Notes under the pieces: generated by a model
What the model saw: only the letters and a program-made list of their open reading frames with translations
The model's database searches: none
Told to the model about the DNA's origin: nothing
From: Cyanobacteriota bacterium SRBZ.bins.94.201705
GTDB taxonomy: Bacteria > Cyanobacteriota > Cyanobacteriia > Cyanobacteriales > Cyanobacteriaceae
Assembly: GCA_030549855.1 (NCBI GenBank)
Contig: JAUQQP010000044.1
Coordinates: 62,001-126,000 of the forward strand
Direction: 5' to 3'
DNA length: 64,000 bases
Made by a program: the position numbers and the translations under genes
In this document: positions 39,283 to 49,359 of the stretch, one piece after another
Position numbering within the stretch: the stretch's first letter is position 1
How the letters are laid out: each line of letters begins with the position of its first letter

Positions 39283-39321
39283 AATAGTTCCTGTCAGTAA
39301 TTACAAGTGAAAAGTTTAACC

Positions 39322-40173
39322 ATGACACTGGAGTTTAGCAAGTATCACGGCTTGGGCAATGATTTTATTTTGATTGACAATCGTCACCAGTCCCAACCCC
39401 TAGTATCCCCGGAAGAGGTAGTAAAACTGTGTGATCGACATTTTGGCGTGGGGGCGGATGGGGTAATTTTAGTACTACAGGGGCAGGATGGCTGTGATTA
39501 TACCATGAGGATATTCAACTCTGACGGCTCAGAAGCCCAGATGTGCGGCAATGGGATTCGTTGTTTTGCTAGATTTGTTAGCCAACTGGAAGGGAAAGAG
39601 GAAGTAAGCAAGACTTATCGCATCAAAACCCTAGCTGGCGTAATTTGCCCCACCCTGATGGGAAATGGACAAGTGAGGGTAGACATGGGGCAACCTCAAC
39701 TGGAGGCGGAGAAAATTCCCACCACCCTCGGTGAAGCCGGTAAGCCAGTGGTAAATGTGCCCCTTTCTGTAAACCACCAGGAGTATCTGGTTACCTGTGT
39801 TAGTATGGGCAACCCCCACTGTGTTATTTTTGTAGAAGATGTTAACAGGATAAAACTGGAAGAAATTGGCCCTCTTTTGGAAACTCATCCCGCCTTCCCC
39901 CAGAAAACTAATGTAGAATTCGTCCAGCCAGTCAGCCGCAACCACCTGAAAATGCGAGTTTGGGAAAGAGGGGCTGGTATTACCCTTGCTTGTGGTACTG
40001 GCGCCTGTGCTACCCTTGTAGCTGCTGTGCTCAATAACCTATGTGACCGGAACGCTACAGTCCAACTACCAGGAGGGAGCCTACAGATAGAATGGAATCC
40101 CCAAGACAATCACGTCTATATGACTGGTCCCGCTACAAAGGTGTTTTCTGGAAAAATACAGGCCATTAATTAG
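39322..40173 (+). CDS. dapF: diaminopimelate epimerase
   Basis: Converts LL- to meso-diaminopimelate for lysine and peptidoglycan synthesis. The 283-residue protein has both catalytic cysteines in their motifs: [12 protein letters not shown] near residue 72-83 and [13 protein letters not shown] near 221-233. It begins [19 protein letters not shown]. The frame opens at GTG 39307, but the ATG at 39322 gives the conserved start. Divergent from hfq across a very short shared control region. Confidence 0.96.
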   Translation: MTLEFSKYHGLGNDFILIDNRHQSQPLVSPEEVVKLCDRHFGVGADGVILVLQGQDGCDYTMRIFNSDGSEAQMCGNGIRCFARFVSQLEGKEEVSKTYRIKTLAGVICPTLMGNGQVRVDMGQPQLEAEKIPTTLGEAGKPVVNVPLSVNHQEYLVTCVSMGNPHCVIFVEDVNRIKLEEIGPLLETHPAFPQKTNVEFVQPVSRNHLKMRVWERGAGITLACGTGACATLVAAVLNNLCDRNATVQLPGGSLQIEWNPQDNHVYMTGPATKVFSGKIQAIN

Positions 40174-40343
40174 TCAGCCAGAAAAAATTAAGGATTTTTT
40201 TATAATTTTCCGAAAATATCATAAAAAAAGAACAAAAAGCAACTAACAGGGGGATTGGTAGTCCACTTTACAACCAAAATCCAGTATAGAATGTTAACTT
40301 AGGTGTATAAACCTAGGAGAAATTAACTGACTAGAAAACGGCC

Positions 40344-40652
40344 ATGGTACAAATACTAGACCCAATCCCCAATGACGGTGGTAAGAGTATCCTCTGCTGT
40401 TATGTGAATGCTACCAGCCGCATCCAAGTGGTGAGAATAACTAATATCAAAAATTGGTATTTTGAAAGGGTGGTATTTCCAGGACAAAGACTGATTTTTG
40501 AAGCCTTCCCAGAGGCAGTTTTAGAAGTACATACCGGCATGATGGCCAGTGCAGTCCTCTCCGACAGAATTCCCTGTAGGACCCTGTCTATAGAAGAACA
40601 AGAAGAACAAGAAGAGGCATTCTCCCAAAGAGAAAAAGCCCTAACTTCTTAA
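40344..40652 (+). CDS. DUF1830 family protein
   Basis: A 102-residue cyanobacterial protein of DUF1830: CCYVNATSRIQVVRITNIKN near 19-38, then WYFERVVFPGQRLIFEA and LEVHTG. Function unknown. The C-terminus is Glu/Gln-rich (EEQEEQEEAF). An AGGAG site lies further upstream at 40314 and the immediate ribosome-binding site is weak. It converges with rseP. Confidence 0.85.
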   Translation: MVQILDPIPNDGGKSILCCYVNATSRIQVVRITNIKNWYFERVVFPGQRLIFEAFPEAVLEVHTGMMASAVLSDRIPCRTLSIEEQEEQEEAFSQREKALTS

Positions 40653-40783
40653 CAAAAAGCGGTGAAAAAAAGAAGAATACTCCTTGCACAAAAACTACCA
40701 AATAACAACAAAAAGTTAAATGTAAAACTCCTTATAACTGACAAAATCTCATCCCTTTCGCCAATGGAAATCGGAGGAAAAAA

Positions 40784-40805
40784 GGGCATATTTTTCCCTA
40801 TGCCC
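40784..40805 (-). terminator. rho-independent terminator of rseP
   Basis: On the minus strand GGGCATA and TATGCCC form a 7-bp stem with an 8-base loop, followed at once by six T residues (TTTTTTCC). It lies 20 bases beyond the rseP stop. This is the clearest intrinsic terminator in the window. Confidence 0.75.
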
Positions 40806-40824
40806 TCCCTGTTGATTGGCCTGG

Positions 40825-41919
40825 TTAGTTGGCCAGGAATTTTTGCACAAAAGCCAGATTGGCAGTATCCCTTAAAATCAGGAAAAACCCCAAACCCAAC
40901 AAGAGTGCCAATCCGGTTTGCATAATTCCCTCTTGTATCTTATTGGGGAGAGGTTTGCCCCTAATGGCCTCCAACAGGAGAAACAAAAGCTGTCCGCCAT
41001 CAAGGGCAGGCAGGGGTAGAATGTTTATGATGGCAAGGTTTATACTAATAAGGGCCCCGAATTGTAACAAACTGTTCATATCGTCCTTGGCTAACTCCGC
41101 CCCTACCGCCACAATGGCCACTGGCCCTGCCAGCTGGTTGGCATTCTCCTGGAAATTGGTCAGAAGCTGTCTGAAACCATTAAGGGTAAGCTCAGTGTAG
41201 TTTTGGAACAAGTCGGCTGCGGCGTTTAAAACTTCAAAGAAACTACGAGCTGGGCGTCTGACTACCTCCCCGTTGGGGGCTAACATGACACCGATTTTCC
41301 CCTCCCCCTTGTCGCCAGGAATGGGAGTGACAGGAATGTGAAAAATCTCATCCCCCCTCTTGACTGTAAACTGAAGGGTGGTATTGGGAGACTGTCGGAT
41401 AAGTGTCCTTAACGCCTCCATTCCCTCTTCTCTAGGAGGAAGGGGTTTGTCATTGACGGCCAAAACAATGTCCCCCTCTTGCAAACCGGCGGCGATGGCG
41501 GCAGAGTCGGGTTGGTCTAGGATTTGCGGAATCAAAACCCCCTGGTGGTAGTTAATTTGCTGGATGCCACTAATGGCTACATGCCCCACCAGAAGAAAAT
41601 AGGCAAAAATCAGATTGGCAATAACCCCGGCACTAATGACAATAATCCTGTCCACTATAGGACGATTGCGCATTAAATCTGGATCATTGGCGGGGATACC
41701 ACTGTCCGGCTCATCATCAGGAAAGGCTACATATCCCCCCAAAGGGAAAGCCCGGATGGCATACTCCGTCTCTTTACCTTTATACTTGAAAAGGGCAGGT
41801 CCAAACCCAATAGAAAACCTATTTACATGAATCCCTTGTAGTCTCGCCGCCCCAAAATGTCCCAACTCGTGCACCACAATCAGAATACCTAAAACAGCAA
41901 TCGCCGCCAAGACTGACAT
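40825..41919 (-). CDS. rseP: RIP metalloprotease RseP (site-2 protease)
   Basis: Membrane-embedded zinc protease that cleaves anti-sigma factors and remnant signal peptides. The 364-residue product has the catalytic HELGHFGA near residue 18-25 in the first membrane helix, a PDZ domain (about 120-210, QEGDIVLAVNDKPL), and the LPLPALDGGQLLF motif (third metal ligand Asp) near 310, with further membrane helices at the ends. The ATG at 41919 is preferred to the one ten codons upstream because the family starts just before this helix. Confidence 0.93.
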   Translation of the reverse strand: MSVLAAIAVLGILIVVHELGHFGAARLQGIHVNRFSIGFGPALFKYKGKETEYAIRAFPLGGYVAFPDDEPDSGIPANDPDLMRNRPIVDRIIVISAGVIANLIFAYFLLVGHVAISGIQQINYHQGVLIPQILDQPDSAAIAAGLQEGDIVLAVNDKPLPPREEGMEALRTLIRQSPNTTLQFTVKRGDEIFHIPVTPIPGDKGEGKIGVMLAPNGEVVRRPARSFFEVLNAAADLFQNYTELTLNGFRQLLTNFQENANQLAGPVAIVAVGAELAKDDMNSLLQFGALISINLAIINILPLPALDGGQLLFLLLEAIRGKPLPNKIQEGIMQTGLALLLGLGFFLILRDTANLAFVQKFLAN

Positions 41920-42111
41920 ATATTCTTTCACTTCTCTCTGAAATGCCACTTATGACCCATTATAGTAGGAAAAGAGGTGAACTAAATGCCCTGTTTGACG
42001 ACTTTACCCTGTGTCTGCCACTAAAGTGGACCATCTTCCTAAATTCTCCCCTGCCAGCCTCCTCTGAAAGCTACAATACAATACCTAGATGGTCTCATAG
42101 TTTGGGATAAT

Positions 42112-42633
42112 ATGCCGAGAACTCAGAAAAACGCCAATTTTATAGATAAAACCTTTACGGTAATGGCAGACATCCTCCTGAAAATTCTCCCCATCGACTC
42201 CAAGTCAAAGGCTGCCTTTGCCTACTACCGAGATGGTATGTCTGCCCAAGCAGAAGGGGAATATGCCGAAGCCCTGGAAAACTACTATGAAGCCCTAAAA
42301 CTAGAAGATGATCCTATAGATCGTAGTGAGATCCTGTACAATATTGGTCTGATCCATGCCAGCAATGGGAAACTAGAAGAGGCCTTGGACTACTACCACC
42401 AATGTATAGCCCTAAATCCTCGTAAAGCCTCCGCCTTCAACAATATTGCCGTTATCTATCACTTCCAGGGGGAAAAACTGAAACAAATGGGCAAAGAAGA
42501 TGAGGCAGAGGCTATGTTTGACAAGGCTGCAGAATACTGGAAACAGGCTATTCGTCTGGCCCCAAACAACTATCTGGAAGCCCAAAACTGGCTAAAAACT
42601 ACTGGTAGAGCTGATATTGACCTACTATTATAA
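42112..42633 (+). CDS. ycf3: photosystem I assembly protein Ycf3
   Basis: A TPR protein required for assembly of photosystem I, acting at the thylakoid membrane. The 173-residue product begins [20 protein letters not shown] like its homologues and contains three tetratricopeptide repeats ([20 protein letters not shown] near 40-60, [20 protein letters not shown] near 77-96, [18 protein letters not shown] near 107-124). It is followed by gatC after 19 bases. Confidence 0.95.
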   Translation: MPRTQKNANFIDKTFTVMADILLKILPIDSKSKAAFAYYRDGMSAQAEGEYAEALENYYEALKLEDDPIDRSEILYNIGLIHASNGKLEEALDYYHQCIALNPRKASAFNNIAVIYHFQGEKLKQMGKEDEAEAMFDKAAEYWKQAIRLAPNNYLEAQNWLKTTGRADIDLLL

Positions 42634-42652
42634 CAGCAATAACAGGAGTACT

Positions 42653-42940
42653 ATGAGTTTAAGTGAAGCAGAAGTAAGAAAAGTGGCAAATCTGGCCCGT
42701 TTACAGCTAACAGAGGCAGAAGAAAAAGAATTCGCCCGTCAGTTGGGTGATATTCTGGACTACTTCCAACAATTACAGGAATTGGACACAGAAGGAGTCG
42801 AACCAACCACCAGGGCCATCGAAGTCAGCAACGTCACCCGTGAGGACGTCCATATCCCCTACGAAAATCGAGAGGCACTCCTTAACCTGGCCCCCATAAG
42901 GGAAGATGAATTCTTCCAGGTGCCTAAAATCCTCACCTAG
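42653..42940 (+). CDS. gatC: Asp/Glu-tRNA amidotransferase subunit C
   Basis: Small subunit of GatCAB, which amidates misacylated Glu-tRNA(Gln) and Asp-tRNA(Asn). The 95-residue protein has the family start [20 protein letters not shown] and closing [17 protein letters not shown]. The frame opens at 42617 inside ycf3, but the ATG at 42653, preceded by AGGAG, gives the usual length. gatA and gatB are not in the window. A strong hairpin follows. Confidence 0.95.
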   Translation: MSLSEAEVRKVANLARLQLTEAEEKEFARQLGDILDYFQQLQELDTEGVEPTTRAIEVSNVTREDVHIPYENREALLNLAPIREDEFFQVPKILT

Positions 42941-42957
42941 GGAAGGCCAGGAATTGG

Positions 42958-42984
42958 TAGGGATAGGGCTTATCTCTATCCCTA
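42958..42984 (+). terminator. hairpin between convergent gatC and ftsH
   Basis: TAGGGATAG and CTATCCCTA form a perfect 9-bp stem with a 9-base loop. An outer AGGCC/GGCCT pairing flanks it, and a short T-run lies some 25 bases further on the plus strand. It probably ends transcripts from one or both sides, although the T-run is not adjacent. Confidence 0.5.
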
Positions 42985-43020
42985 ACGAGAAGGCCTGTCC
43001 CCCTTTTTCCCCAAAGTCCC

Positions 43021-44898
43021 CTACAGTTGCGGTACAAATCTCTCTTTTTCGGGGACCTCGGTATATTCCGCTACAATTTGCCGAAACTCCTCGCCATCAA
43101 TGGTTTCTTTTTCAATTAACAAGTCCACCAGGCGATCGATAACCTCCCGGTTGTCGCGGATTATCTGACGGGCAATTTGATGCCCATGTTCTACAATTTT
43201 CCTGATCTGCTCGTCAATATAGGCAGCTATTTCTTCTGAATACTCTGCCCTACTCATCCAACCGGCACCCAGAAAGATTTCGCCTCCCACCTCCAAAGAA
43301 AGAGGCCCTAACTCGCTCATCCCAAACCGGGTTACCATCTGTCGTGCTAACTCTGTAGCCTGTTGTATATCTCCAGCCGCTCCGGTAGTGACCTCGTCAT
43401 ACCCAAATACTTCCTCCTCGGCAGCACGACCCCCCATGGCACCGGCAATACGAGCCATCAGTTGAGCCTTGGTAAGCATGTTTTGTTCTTCCCCGGGCAT
43501 AAACCAAGTTAAGCCTTGGGCGCGGCCACGAGGGATCAGTGTTACTTTTTGTACTGGATCGTGATCTTTGAGGAGGGTGCCCACGATGGCATGTCCCACC
43601 TCATGGTAGGCGATAAGACGTTTACTCTTGCTGTCTACCAGGGGAGTACCCTCCATCCCCGCTACCACCCTGTCAATGGCATCGTCAATCTCCAGCATGG
43701 TGATTTCCGGTTTGCGACGACGGGCGGTCAAAATAGCCGCCTCATTGAGGAGGTTGGCCAAGTCTGCCCCACTAAAACCAGGGGTGCGACGGGCAATAGC
43801 CTCTAAAGACACTTCGGGGGATAATTTCTTGTTGCGGGCATGAACTTCCAAAATAGCTACTCTGCCCTTGAAATCTGGTGGATCTACCATTACCTGACGG
43901 TCAAATCGGCCAGGACGTAACAAGGCGGCGTCTAACACGTCTACCCGGTTAGTGGCGGCAATGACAATAATCCCCGTGTTGCCCTCAAAACCGTCCATTT
44001 CTGTGAGTAGCTGGTTGAGGGTTTGTTCCCTTTCGTCGTTACCGCCACCAATACCGGCACCTCTTTGTCTCCCCACCGCGTCAATCTCATCGATGAAAAT
44101 CAGACAGGGGGCATTTTCTTTGGCCTTCCTGAATAAATCACGCACCCTGGAAGCCCCAACCCCTACAAACATTTCTACAAATTCTGAGCCAGAAATGCTG
44201 AAAAAGGGAACCCCCGCTTCGCCAGCAATAGCCTTGGCCAGTAAGGTTTTACCAGTGCCAGGGGGGCCCACCAACAGGACTCCCTTGGGAATTTTTGCCC
44301 CTACAGCAGTGAATTTTTCTGGATGTTTTAAGAAGGTAACAATCTCCTGTAACTCTTCTTTTGCCTCGTCAATACCGGCTACATCATCAAAAGTAACCCC
44401 TGTTTTTGCCTCCATCATGAAACGGGCGCGGGATTTCCCGAAATTCATTGCCTGTCCAGGACTTCCCGGTATATTGCTGGAACGACGGAATAGCAAAAAC
44501 AGAGAGCCTATGAGCAACATGGGGAATAGCAAATTGCCCAAAAGTCCCCAAATTGCCCCGTCATTACGTGCTGGGTGGTAATCAAAGGTAACCCCCGACT
44601 CCTTCAATTTTTCAATTAGTTCAGGAGTAGCCCCAGGTAAGTCCACCCTCAGCCGTTGGATTTGATGTAATTCCGGATCAATGGCTTCCACAATAGCTGT
44701 ACGGCCGTTGTCATACAGGTCAACACTGCTAACCCTTCCCTTTTCTAGATATTCCAAAAAGCGACCATAGGTCATACGGGTGCTTGCAGTGTTAACACCA
44801 TTGCCTACGTTAACTACAAAACTCCCCTGCCATAGGAAAAAGCCCACCAGCAACAGGGGGATAGCCCACAAAAGAATTGTCCGCCAAGATGATTTCAT
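43021..44898 (-). CDS. ftsH: ATP-dependent zinc metalloprotease FtsH (FtsH2-like)
   Basis: Hexameric membrane AAA protease. The 625-residue protein has two membrane segments (about 7-25 and 112-132), AAA motifs GPPGTGKT (near 207) and [15 protein letters not shown] (near 265), the second region of homology with arginine finger, and zinc site HEVGH (near 428). The start [21 protein letters not shown] and the long N-terminal region closely resemble Synechocystis FtsH2 (Slr0228), which removes damaged D1 in photosystem II repair. The FtsH2 assignment is from memory of that sequence. Confidence 0.95.
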   Translation of the reverse strand: MKSSWRTILLWAIPLLLVGFFLWQGSFVVNVGNGVNTASTRMTYGRFLEYLEKGRVSSVDLYDNGRTAIVEAIDPELHQIQRLRVDLPGATPELIEKLKESGVTFDYHPARNDGAIWGLLGNLLFPMLLIGSLFLLFRRSSNIPGSPGQAMNFGKSRARFMMEAKTGVTFDDVAGIDEAKEELQEIVTFLKHPEKFTAVGAKIPKGVLLVGPPGTGKTLLAKAIAGEAGVPFFSISGSEFVEMFVGVGASRVRDLFRKAKENAPCLIFIDEIDAVGRQRGAGIGGGNDEREQTLNQLLTEMDGFEGNTGIIVIAATNRVDVLDAALLRPGRFDRQVMVDPPDFKGRVAILEVHARNKKLSPEVSLEAIARRTPGFSGADLANLLNEAAILTARRRKPEITMLEIDDAIDRVVAGMEGTPLVDSKSKRLIAYHEVGHAIVGTLLKDHDPVQKVTLIPRGRAQGLTWFMPGEEQNMLTKAQLMARIAGAMGGRAAEEEVFGYDEVTTGAAGDIQQATELARQMVTRFGMSELGPLSLEVGGEIFLGAGWMSRAEYSEEIAAYIDEQIRKIVEHGHQIARQIIRDNREVIDRLVDLLIEKETIDGEEFRQIVAEYTEVPEKERFVPQL

Positions 44899-45201
44899 AA
44901 TTGTTTCCCTTTTAACTGTTGTCTGTTGTCCATTGTGTTTTTTTTTTGCTAAAGAGGGTACAATCTATTGCCCCTAGTTAATCTATTATCCCTATTTCTT
45001 TTCTTGCTTTTCTGTTTTTGTGCCAATTAAAATGACAACTCCTTCTTAACTAAACTTAACATAATTCTCAGGGAGGTGACAACAAGGGCCTAACCAAGAC
45101 ATTTCGGTTTTCCCCCCTAGGCAGGACTATTATCATCAATGTTGCTAAAACCGCTAAGATAAAAAGGAGAAAAGAAAGCGTAAGGGGTGACAACAACTCT
45201 T
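44899..45201. other. intergenic region between ftsH and the pentapeptide gene
   Basis: Divergent spacer of 303 bases. It holds A/T-rich promoter-like sequence and a GTG 15 bases before the pentapeptide ATG. I see no RNA gene. Confidence 0.45.
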
Positions 45202-45921
45202 ATGAAACTGAAAATAGCAGAGATATTGGCCAAATATGAGCAGGGAGAGAGGAATTTTGAGGGAGTCAAGTTAGTAGAAGGAGAAATTGTCAGAGTCAAC
45301 CTGAAGGGGATAAACTTTAAAAGAGCAGACCTGAGAGAAGCAAGATTAGGCCAGAGTAACTTCCAGGAGGCAGATTTACAGGAAGGAGACTTAAGCGAGG
45401 CAGTGTTGTGGGGTACGGATTTCCAGAATGCCAATCTAAGAAAGGTAAGACTAAGAGAGGCCGATTTGAGCAATGCTAACTTAACTGGTGCCAATCTGGA
45501 AGGGGCATGTCTGATTCAAACCATTCTCACTGGGGCAAATCTGAAAGACGCCAATCTCGCTGGTGTCATTGCCATTAATGCCGATTTTAGACCCTCTTTT
45601 GACCACCGTACCAATCTCACAGGTGCCAATTTAAGCAATGCCGAGTTGAGTTACAGTCATTTCTCCCATGCTATCCTCTACCGGGCAATTCTAGACGGTG
45701 CTAGACTTTGTCGGGCCCATCTAGGAAGATTGATAGGAAGAGGCAATCTTGGCGCTGACTTAACAGAGGCCAGTTTACAGGGAGCAGATCTCAGTTACGC
45801 CGATCTTACCGGTGCAATACTCATCCGCGCCAACCTTAAAGATGCAGACCTAACCGGCGCTATTCTCGACGAGGCCACCCTCACCGGCGCCGTCATGCCC
45901 GATGGTACTGTCCATCCCTAG
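45202..45921 (+). CDS. pentapeptide repeat protein
   Basis: A 239-residue protein with A(N/D)LXX repeats running over about residues 40-235, for example ANLTGANLEGACL and ADLSYADLTGAIL. The leading 35 residues (LKIAEILAKYEQGERNFEGV) match the N-terminus of many cyanobacterial pentapeptide proteins. Cytoplasmic, beta-helical, function unknown. The ATG at 45202 has no strong ribosome-binding site; a GTG fifteen bases upstream is also in frame. Confidence 0.85.
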   Translation: MKLKIAEILAKYEQGERNFEGVKLVEGEIVRVNLKGINFKRADLREARLGQSNFQEADLQEGDLSEAVLWGTDFQNANLRKVRLREADLSNANLTGANLEGACLIQTILTGANLKDANLAGVIAINADFRPSFDHRTNLTGANLSNAELSYSHFSHAILYRAILDGARLCRAHLGRLIGRGNLGADLTEASLQGADLSYADLTGAILIRANLKDADLTGAILDEATLTGAVMPDGTVHP

Positions 45922-46388
45922 GCTGCGCTCCACAACAACAGTATGGGCATATTGCTTTATTCCCCCATGTGCCCTCTTGACATTTCCCTCGCGCCTGTGC
46001 TAGGATAGAGGGAGATAGAGTGGCGGCGGGTGTAGAGACCGCCAAGACACTCGGGCAGCGAACTTTTTAAATAACAATTATTATCATTTGAATGGCCTAG
46101 AGGAGGGTTTTTGGTGGCTTTGGGGAGAAAGGCTTTTGGTTTTATATAATTAACATTAGGTGATAAAAGATTCCGTCAAAGGGAAATTACAGGCGGTAAT
46201 GGGGCCTATTTTAGCGATGTTCGTTATGGGATAAGTGATAATTAATATCAACAAAAAAGAGCGCAAGGGCAGCCTTGGTAGTCTCCTTACCTACCGTCGG
46301 GCGCGCCGGCGACGGGGGGATAAATTAAGAAGTGTAAAGAGGAAAATACAGGGAGAAGGACAAGCCCCTCCCCCAATAGCCCCAACTG
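45922..46388. other. intergenic region with an orphan Fur/Zur-like box
   Basis: 467 bases between the pentapeptide gene and ribD (convergent). It has a GGCGG/CCGCC-capable stem (46022-46043) and a Fur/Zur-like sequence at 46076. The open frame 46235-46537 is Arg-rich, overlaps ribD antisense, and is not protein-like. Confidence 0.5.
46076..46088. promoter_or_regulatory. orphan Fur/Zur-like box
   Basis: AATTATTATCATT matches the 13-bp palindrome AATGATTATCATT found before hemB with one change. No credible gene follows within 300 bases. Confidence 0.35.
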
Positions 46389-47471
46389 CTAAGAAAGATA
46401 ACCCTCGAGAAGGACATCATCGTGGAAGCGGTGGACAACAAGATTATGGAGAGATAGGGCGTCTTGCATGGAGTGGATATTCAAATCGGCTACGGGGGTG
46501 GGGGCATTACTACCACCGACGATTTTGGGGGCAATAAAGCAATAAACTTTCTGTACACAGCCAGAGGCAATAGCTTGTGCCGCCAAGAAGCCACCACACT
46601 CCCACAAAACGGAATTACAACCCCGGCGCACCAAGTCAGCCATCACCGAGGAGGGGGTTAAATCCTCCATCTCCACAATCTCTACCCCCCTAGCGAGGAG
46701 TTGTTGTTTTAAAGGGGAATCCTCCTGCTTACCGGTGAAGACAATAGTAGGGGCTGTCTCAGTGTGCCAGAGTTGAGCGTCAGGGGGTAAAACAAAAGTA
46801 CGTGTCATCACCACCCGAAGGGGATTGTGGTCACTAACACCATGACTTGTCAAGAGGGGGTTGTCCCTTCTTATTGTATTTCCTCCGACTACAACTGCAT
46901 CACAAGCAGCGCGCAATTGATGAACAAAATGACGAGAAGATTCACCGGTAATCCACTTGCTGTCGCCGGTGGCTGTGGCGATTTTACCGTCTAGAGTCAT
47001 GGCGTATTTGAGGATGCCAAAAGGGAGGCCAGTCTTAACCCGGTGCACAAAAGCCTCATTGAGACGGAAACACTCCTCCTGTGCCACCCCCACCTTGACT
47101 TCAATGCCAGCCGCCCTCAACCGTTCAATGCCCCTACCACAAACCCTCTCATCCGGATCGATCATTCCCACTACCACCCTTTTTACACCAGCGGCAATAA
47201 GGGCCTCTGTACAGGGGGGGGTTCGGCCATAATGATTACAGGGTTCTAGATTAACATAAACAGTAGCGCCCCGGGCAGCCTCTCCCGCCTGTTGTAGGGC
47301 AAAAACCTCCGCGTGGGGCTGACCTACACCAGGGTGAAAACCCTCGCCCACCACCTCACCGTCCTTTACCACCACCGCGCCCACCATGGGATTGGGGGAC
47401 GTCTTTCCCAGGGCCTTCTTGGCCAATTCTATACACCTTCTCATCATCAAGGTGTCAAAGTCCTCGGTCAT
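46389..47471 (-). CDS. ribD: bifunctional riboflavin deaminase/reductase RibD
   Basis: Carries out the second and third steps of riboflavin synthesis. The N-terminal deaminase domain (about 1-145) has the zinc motif HAEVFALQQAG (near 54) and LEPCNHYGRTPPCTEAL (near 77). The C-terminal reductase domain (about 150-360) has GILKYAMTLDGKIAT, GNTIRRDNPLLT and CGGFLAAQAIASG. Length 360 is normal. It converges with the pentapeptide gene and lies just downstream of ssrA on the same strand. Confidence 0.96.
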   Translation of the reverse strand: MTEDFDTLMMRRCIELAKKALGKTSPNPMVGAVVVKDGEVVGEGFHPGVGQPHAEVFALQQAGEAARGATVYVNLEPCNHYGRTPPCTEALIAAGVKRVVVGMIDPDERVCGRGIERLRAAGIEVKVGVAQEECFRLNEAFVHRVKTGLPFGILKYAMTLDGKIATATGDSKWITGESSRHFVHQLRAACDAVVVGGNTIRRDNPLLTSHGVSDHNPLRVVMTRTFVLPPDAQLWHTETAPTIVFTGKQEDSPLKQQLLARGVEIVEMEDLTPSSVMADLVRRGCNSVLWECGGFLAAQAIASGCVQKVYCFIAPKIVGGSNAPTPVADLNIHSMQDALSLHNLVVHRFHDDVLLEGYLS

Positions 47472-47490
47472 CCCCCAACCTCGCCTGTTA

Positions 47491-47875
47491 TGGAGCTGAG
47501 CAGAGTCGAACTGCTGTCCAGACTAGCTATTCACCTCCCGCTCCTTCACAGGCTTAGCCCTTCTGACCCTCAGGGCGGGAACTGTCATTTGTCCCTGACA
47601 GTGGGGATTTCTGGTTTTCTCTTATCCCTAAGACAGACCAGACACCATCTTAGGGAGCACCCGTTGGGGTTTGCCCATAGTGCTTAACGGGGTCACACTA
47701 TGAGCGCTCGAGCCTTTCTCTAGGCCTTAGGCAGCTACAGGAGCTGCTTTACGAGCAAAAGGAACGATGTTGTTCGCACTTACTTTTTTTGAGCCTTTTT
47801 TTTACGAGAGAAGACTCACTCTCGGCCTGCTTCACGGTTCGGCTTTCGCTAGCCTGTCGAAACCGTTACAGCCCC
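47491..47875 (-). ncRNA. ssrA: transfer-messenger RNA (tmRNA)
   Basis: Rescues stalled ribosomes and tags the nascent protein. The 5' end GGGGCTGTAACGGTTTCGAC (from 47875) is the standard tmRNA start and pairs with the 3' end CAGCTCC (47492-47498) as the acceptor stem, with a T-arm CAGTTCGACTCTG. The CCA end is not encoded. It is a one-piece molecule of about 385 bases with a resume codon and tag frame at 47777-47727. Confidence 0.96.
47727..47777 (-). other. tmRNA tag-peptide reading frame
   Basis: Encodes ANNIVPFARKAAPVAA followed by TAA, the tag shared by most cyanobacteria and ending in the usual hydrophobic AA recognised by ClpXP-type proteases. It lies inside ssrA. Confidence 0.95.
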
Positions 47876-47896
47876 ATGCCTTTCTTCTACCTATTA

Positions 47897-47926
47897 ATCA
47901 TAACCCATTGCCCTCCGGATTGACAA
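47897..47926 (-). promoter_or_regulatory. ssrA promoter
   Basis: TTGTCA (plus-strand 47921-47926), an 18-base spacer and TATGAT (plus-strand 47897-47902) lie about 20 bases upstream of the mature tmRNA 5' end; RNase P would trim the short leader. Confidence 0.55.
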
Positions 47927-48002
47927 GGGGCTAGGACAAATTTTTTCACAAAGGATTAATTATACTGTAAACTGACCACTGTTGGAACAAAGGAGAAGAG
48001 CC

Positions 48003-49325
48003 TTGTCTAGCTTCATATCCAAGACTCACGGGGAGAACAAATATCAGAAGAGAAGAATTACGGCAAAATCCAGACGAGTTACAGGAAAACCACAGGAAGT
48101 GGCGGCAGGTGAGGAAAAAGCCAGTAAGCCACAAAACTGGATGGCTATTATAGTCAATAACGTTTTCCGGCTGACCATTGCAGGGGTAGGGATGGGAACC
48201 ATTTTTGGCACCCTCTTGGCCAATTTAGACCTAACCAAGCCGGTTTTTCCCAAAATAGACCTGCCTTTTGTGGAAAAAATACCTCTTAAACGGGTAAAAG
48301 AAGAGGAAAAGACAACGTCTCCCTCCCAGTCAGCCGCTAACCACACCCAGCAACCATCCCCCAATACCCCCAAACCTATCGCCTACATTCCAGAAGCCCG
48401 CAAACCGGATTTGTTGAAATTCACCAGGGAATTGATGCCGTTGCGGGAGAAATTCAAAACCGTGGCTGCTAAGTATCCTAAATTACAACTGAGCGCCTTT
48501 TTTGTGGATTTGGACAATGGGAATTATGTGAATTACAACGGAAACACGGCCTTCCCAGCGGCGAGTACCATCAAAGTGCCCATATTGGTGGCCTTTTTCC
48601 AGGATGTGGACAGGGGCTTAATCCGGCTGGATGAAAAGCTGACGATGACGGAGAAGAATAAGGCGGGGGGTTCTGGTAGTATGCAATACCAACCACTAGG
48701 TACACAATATACTGCCCTCTACACCGCCACGGAAATGATAATAAGCAGTGACAATACAGCCACCAACATGTTGATAGAGAGAATGGGGGGCATAGAGGAG
48801 CTGAATAGACGTTTTCGGGAGTGGGGATTGGAACATACAGTAATACGCAATCTGTTGCCGGATTTGGAGGGGACCAACACCACCAGTGCAAGAGATTTGG
48901 CTGTCCTGTTGGGGAAAGTGAATCAGGGAGATTTGATCTCCTTACGCTCAAGAGATCGTCTTTTGGAAATAATGCGACAGACGAAGACTAGAACCCTTCT
49001 ACCCCAAGGCCTTGAGCCGTCCGCTACTATCGCCCACAAGACAGGGGATATTGGGATGGTATTGGGGGATGCCGGTATTGTAGACATGCCCACCGGTAAG
49101 CGTTACATTGCCGCTGTGTTGGTGAAACGGCCCCATAATGATCCGGCAGGCAGGCTTGCTATACAAGAAGTGTCTCGTACTGCCTATCAACACTTCAAAT
49201 GGTACCAGGCGACAGCCCCCAGCAAGGTAGAGACAAACCCAACTCCCGTCACTACTACTACTAGTGATGACAGAAATGACAGTCCCCCCCCCTCAGGTAT
49301 CCACAACAACAGGATTACCGACTAG
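48003..49325 (+). CDS. class A beta-lactamase-like serine hydrolase
   Basis: A membrane-anchored penicillin-binding or beta-lactamase-related protein. From the TTG at 48003 it has 440 residues; the frame also opens at TTG 47982, but AAGGAG sits just before 48003. One membrane helix (about 48-68) follows a basic tail. The catalytic domain has STIKVP (Ser-x-x-Lys), SSDNTATNML (SDN), PDLEGTN (Glu) and HKTGDIG (KTG), so the active site looks intact. Such chromosomal proteins in cyanobacteria probably act on cell wall; hydrolysis of antibiotics is unproven. The C-terminus is Thr/Pro-rich and likely disordered. Confidence 0.8.
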   Translation: MSSFISKTHGENKYQKRRITAKSRRVTGKPQEVAAGEEKASKPQNWMAIIVNNVFRLTIAGVGMGTIFGTLLANLDLTKPVFPKIDLPFVEKIPLKRVKEEEKTTSPSQSAANHTQQPSPNTPKPIAYIPEARKPDLLKFTRELMPLREKFKTVAAKYPKLQLSAFFVDLDNGNYVNYNGNTAFPAASTIKVPILVAFFQDVDRGLIRLDEKLTMTEKNKAGGSGSMQYQPLGTQYTALYTATEMIISSDNTATNMLIERMGGIEELNRRFREWGLEHTVIRNLLPDLEGTNTTSARDLAVLLGKVNQGDLISLRSRDRLLEIMRQTKTRTLLPQGLEPSATIAHKTGDIGMVLGDAGIVDMPTGKRYIAAVLVKRPHNDPAGRLAIQEVSRTAYQHFKWYQATAPSKVETNPTPVTTTTSDDRNDSPPPSGIHNNRITD

Positions 49326-49359
49326 GGGAAATATTGGGTGTTGCCCAGGGGCACTGTCT

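Noticed and set aside
44899-45201. Fur/Zur-like sequence TATTATCATCAATG near 45128
   Set aside because: Only half of the palindrome is present, with no symmetry.
46235-46537. 100-codon Arg-rich open frame
   Set aside because: It overlaps ribD antisense over half its length and is low-complexity; no ribosome-binding site.
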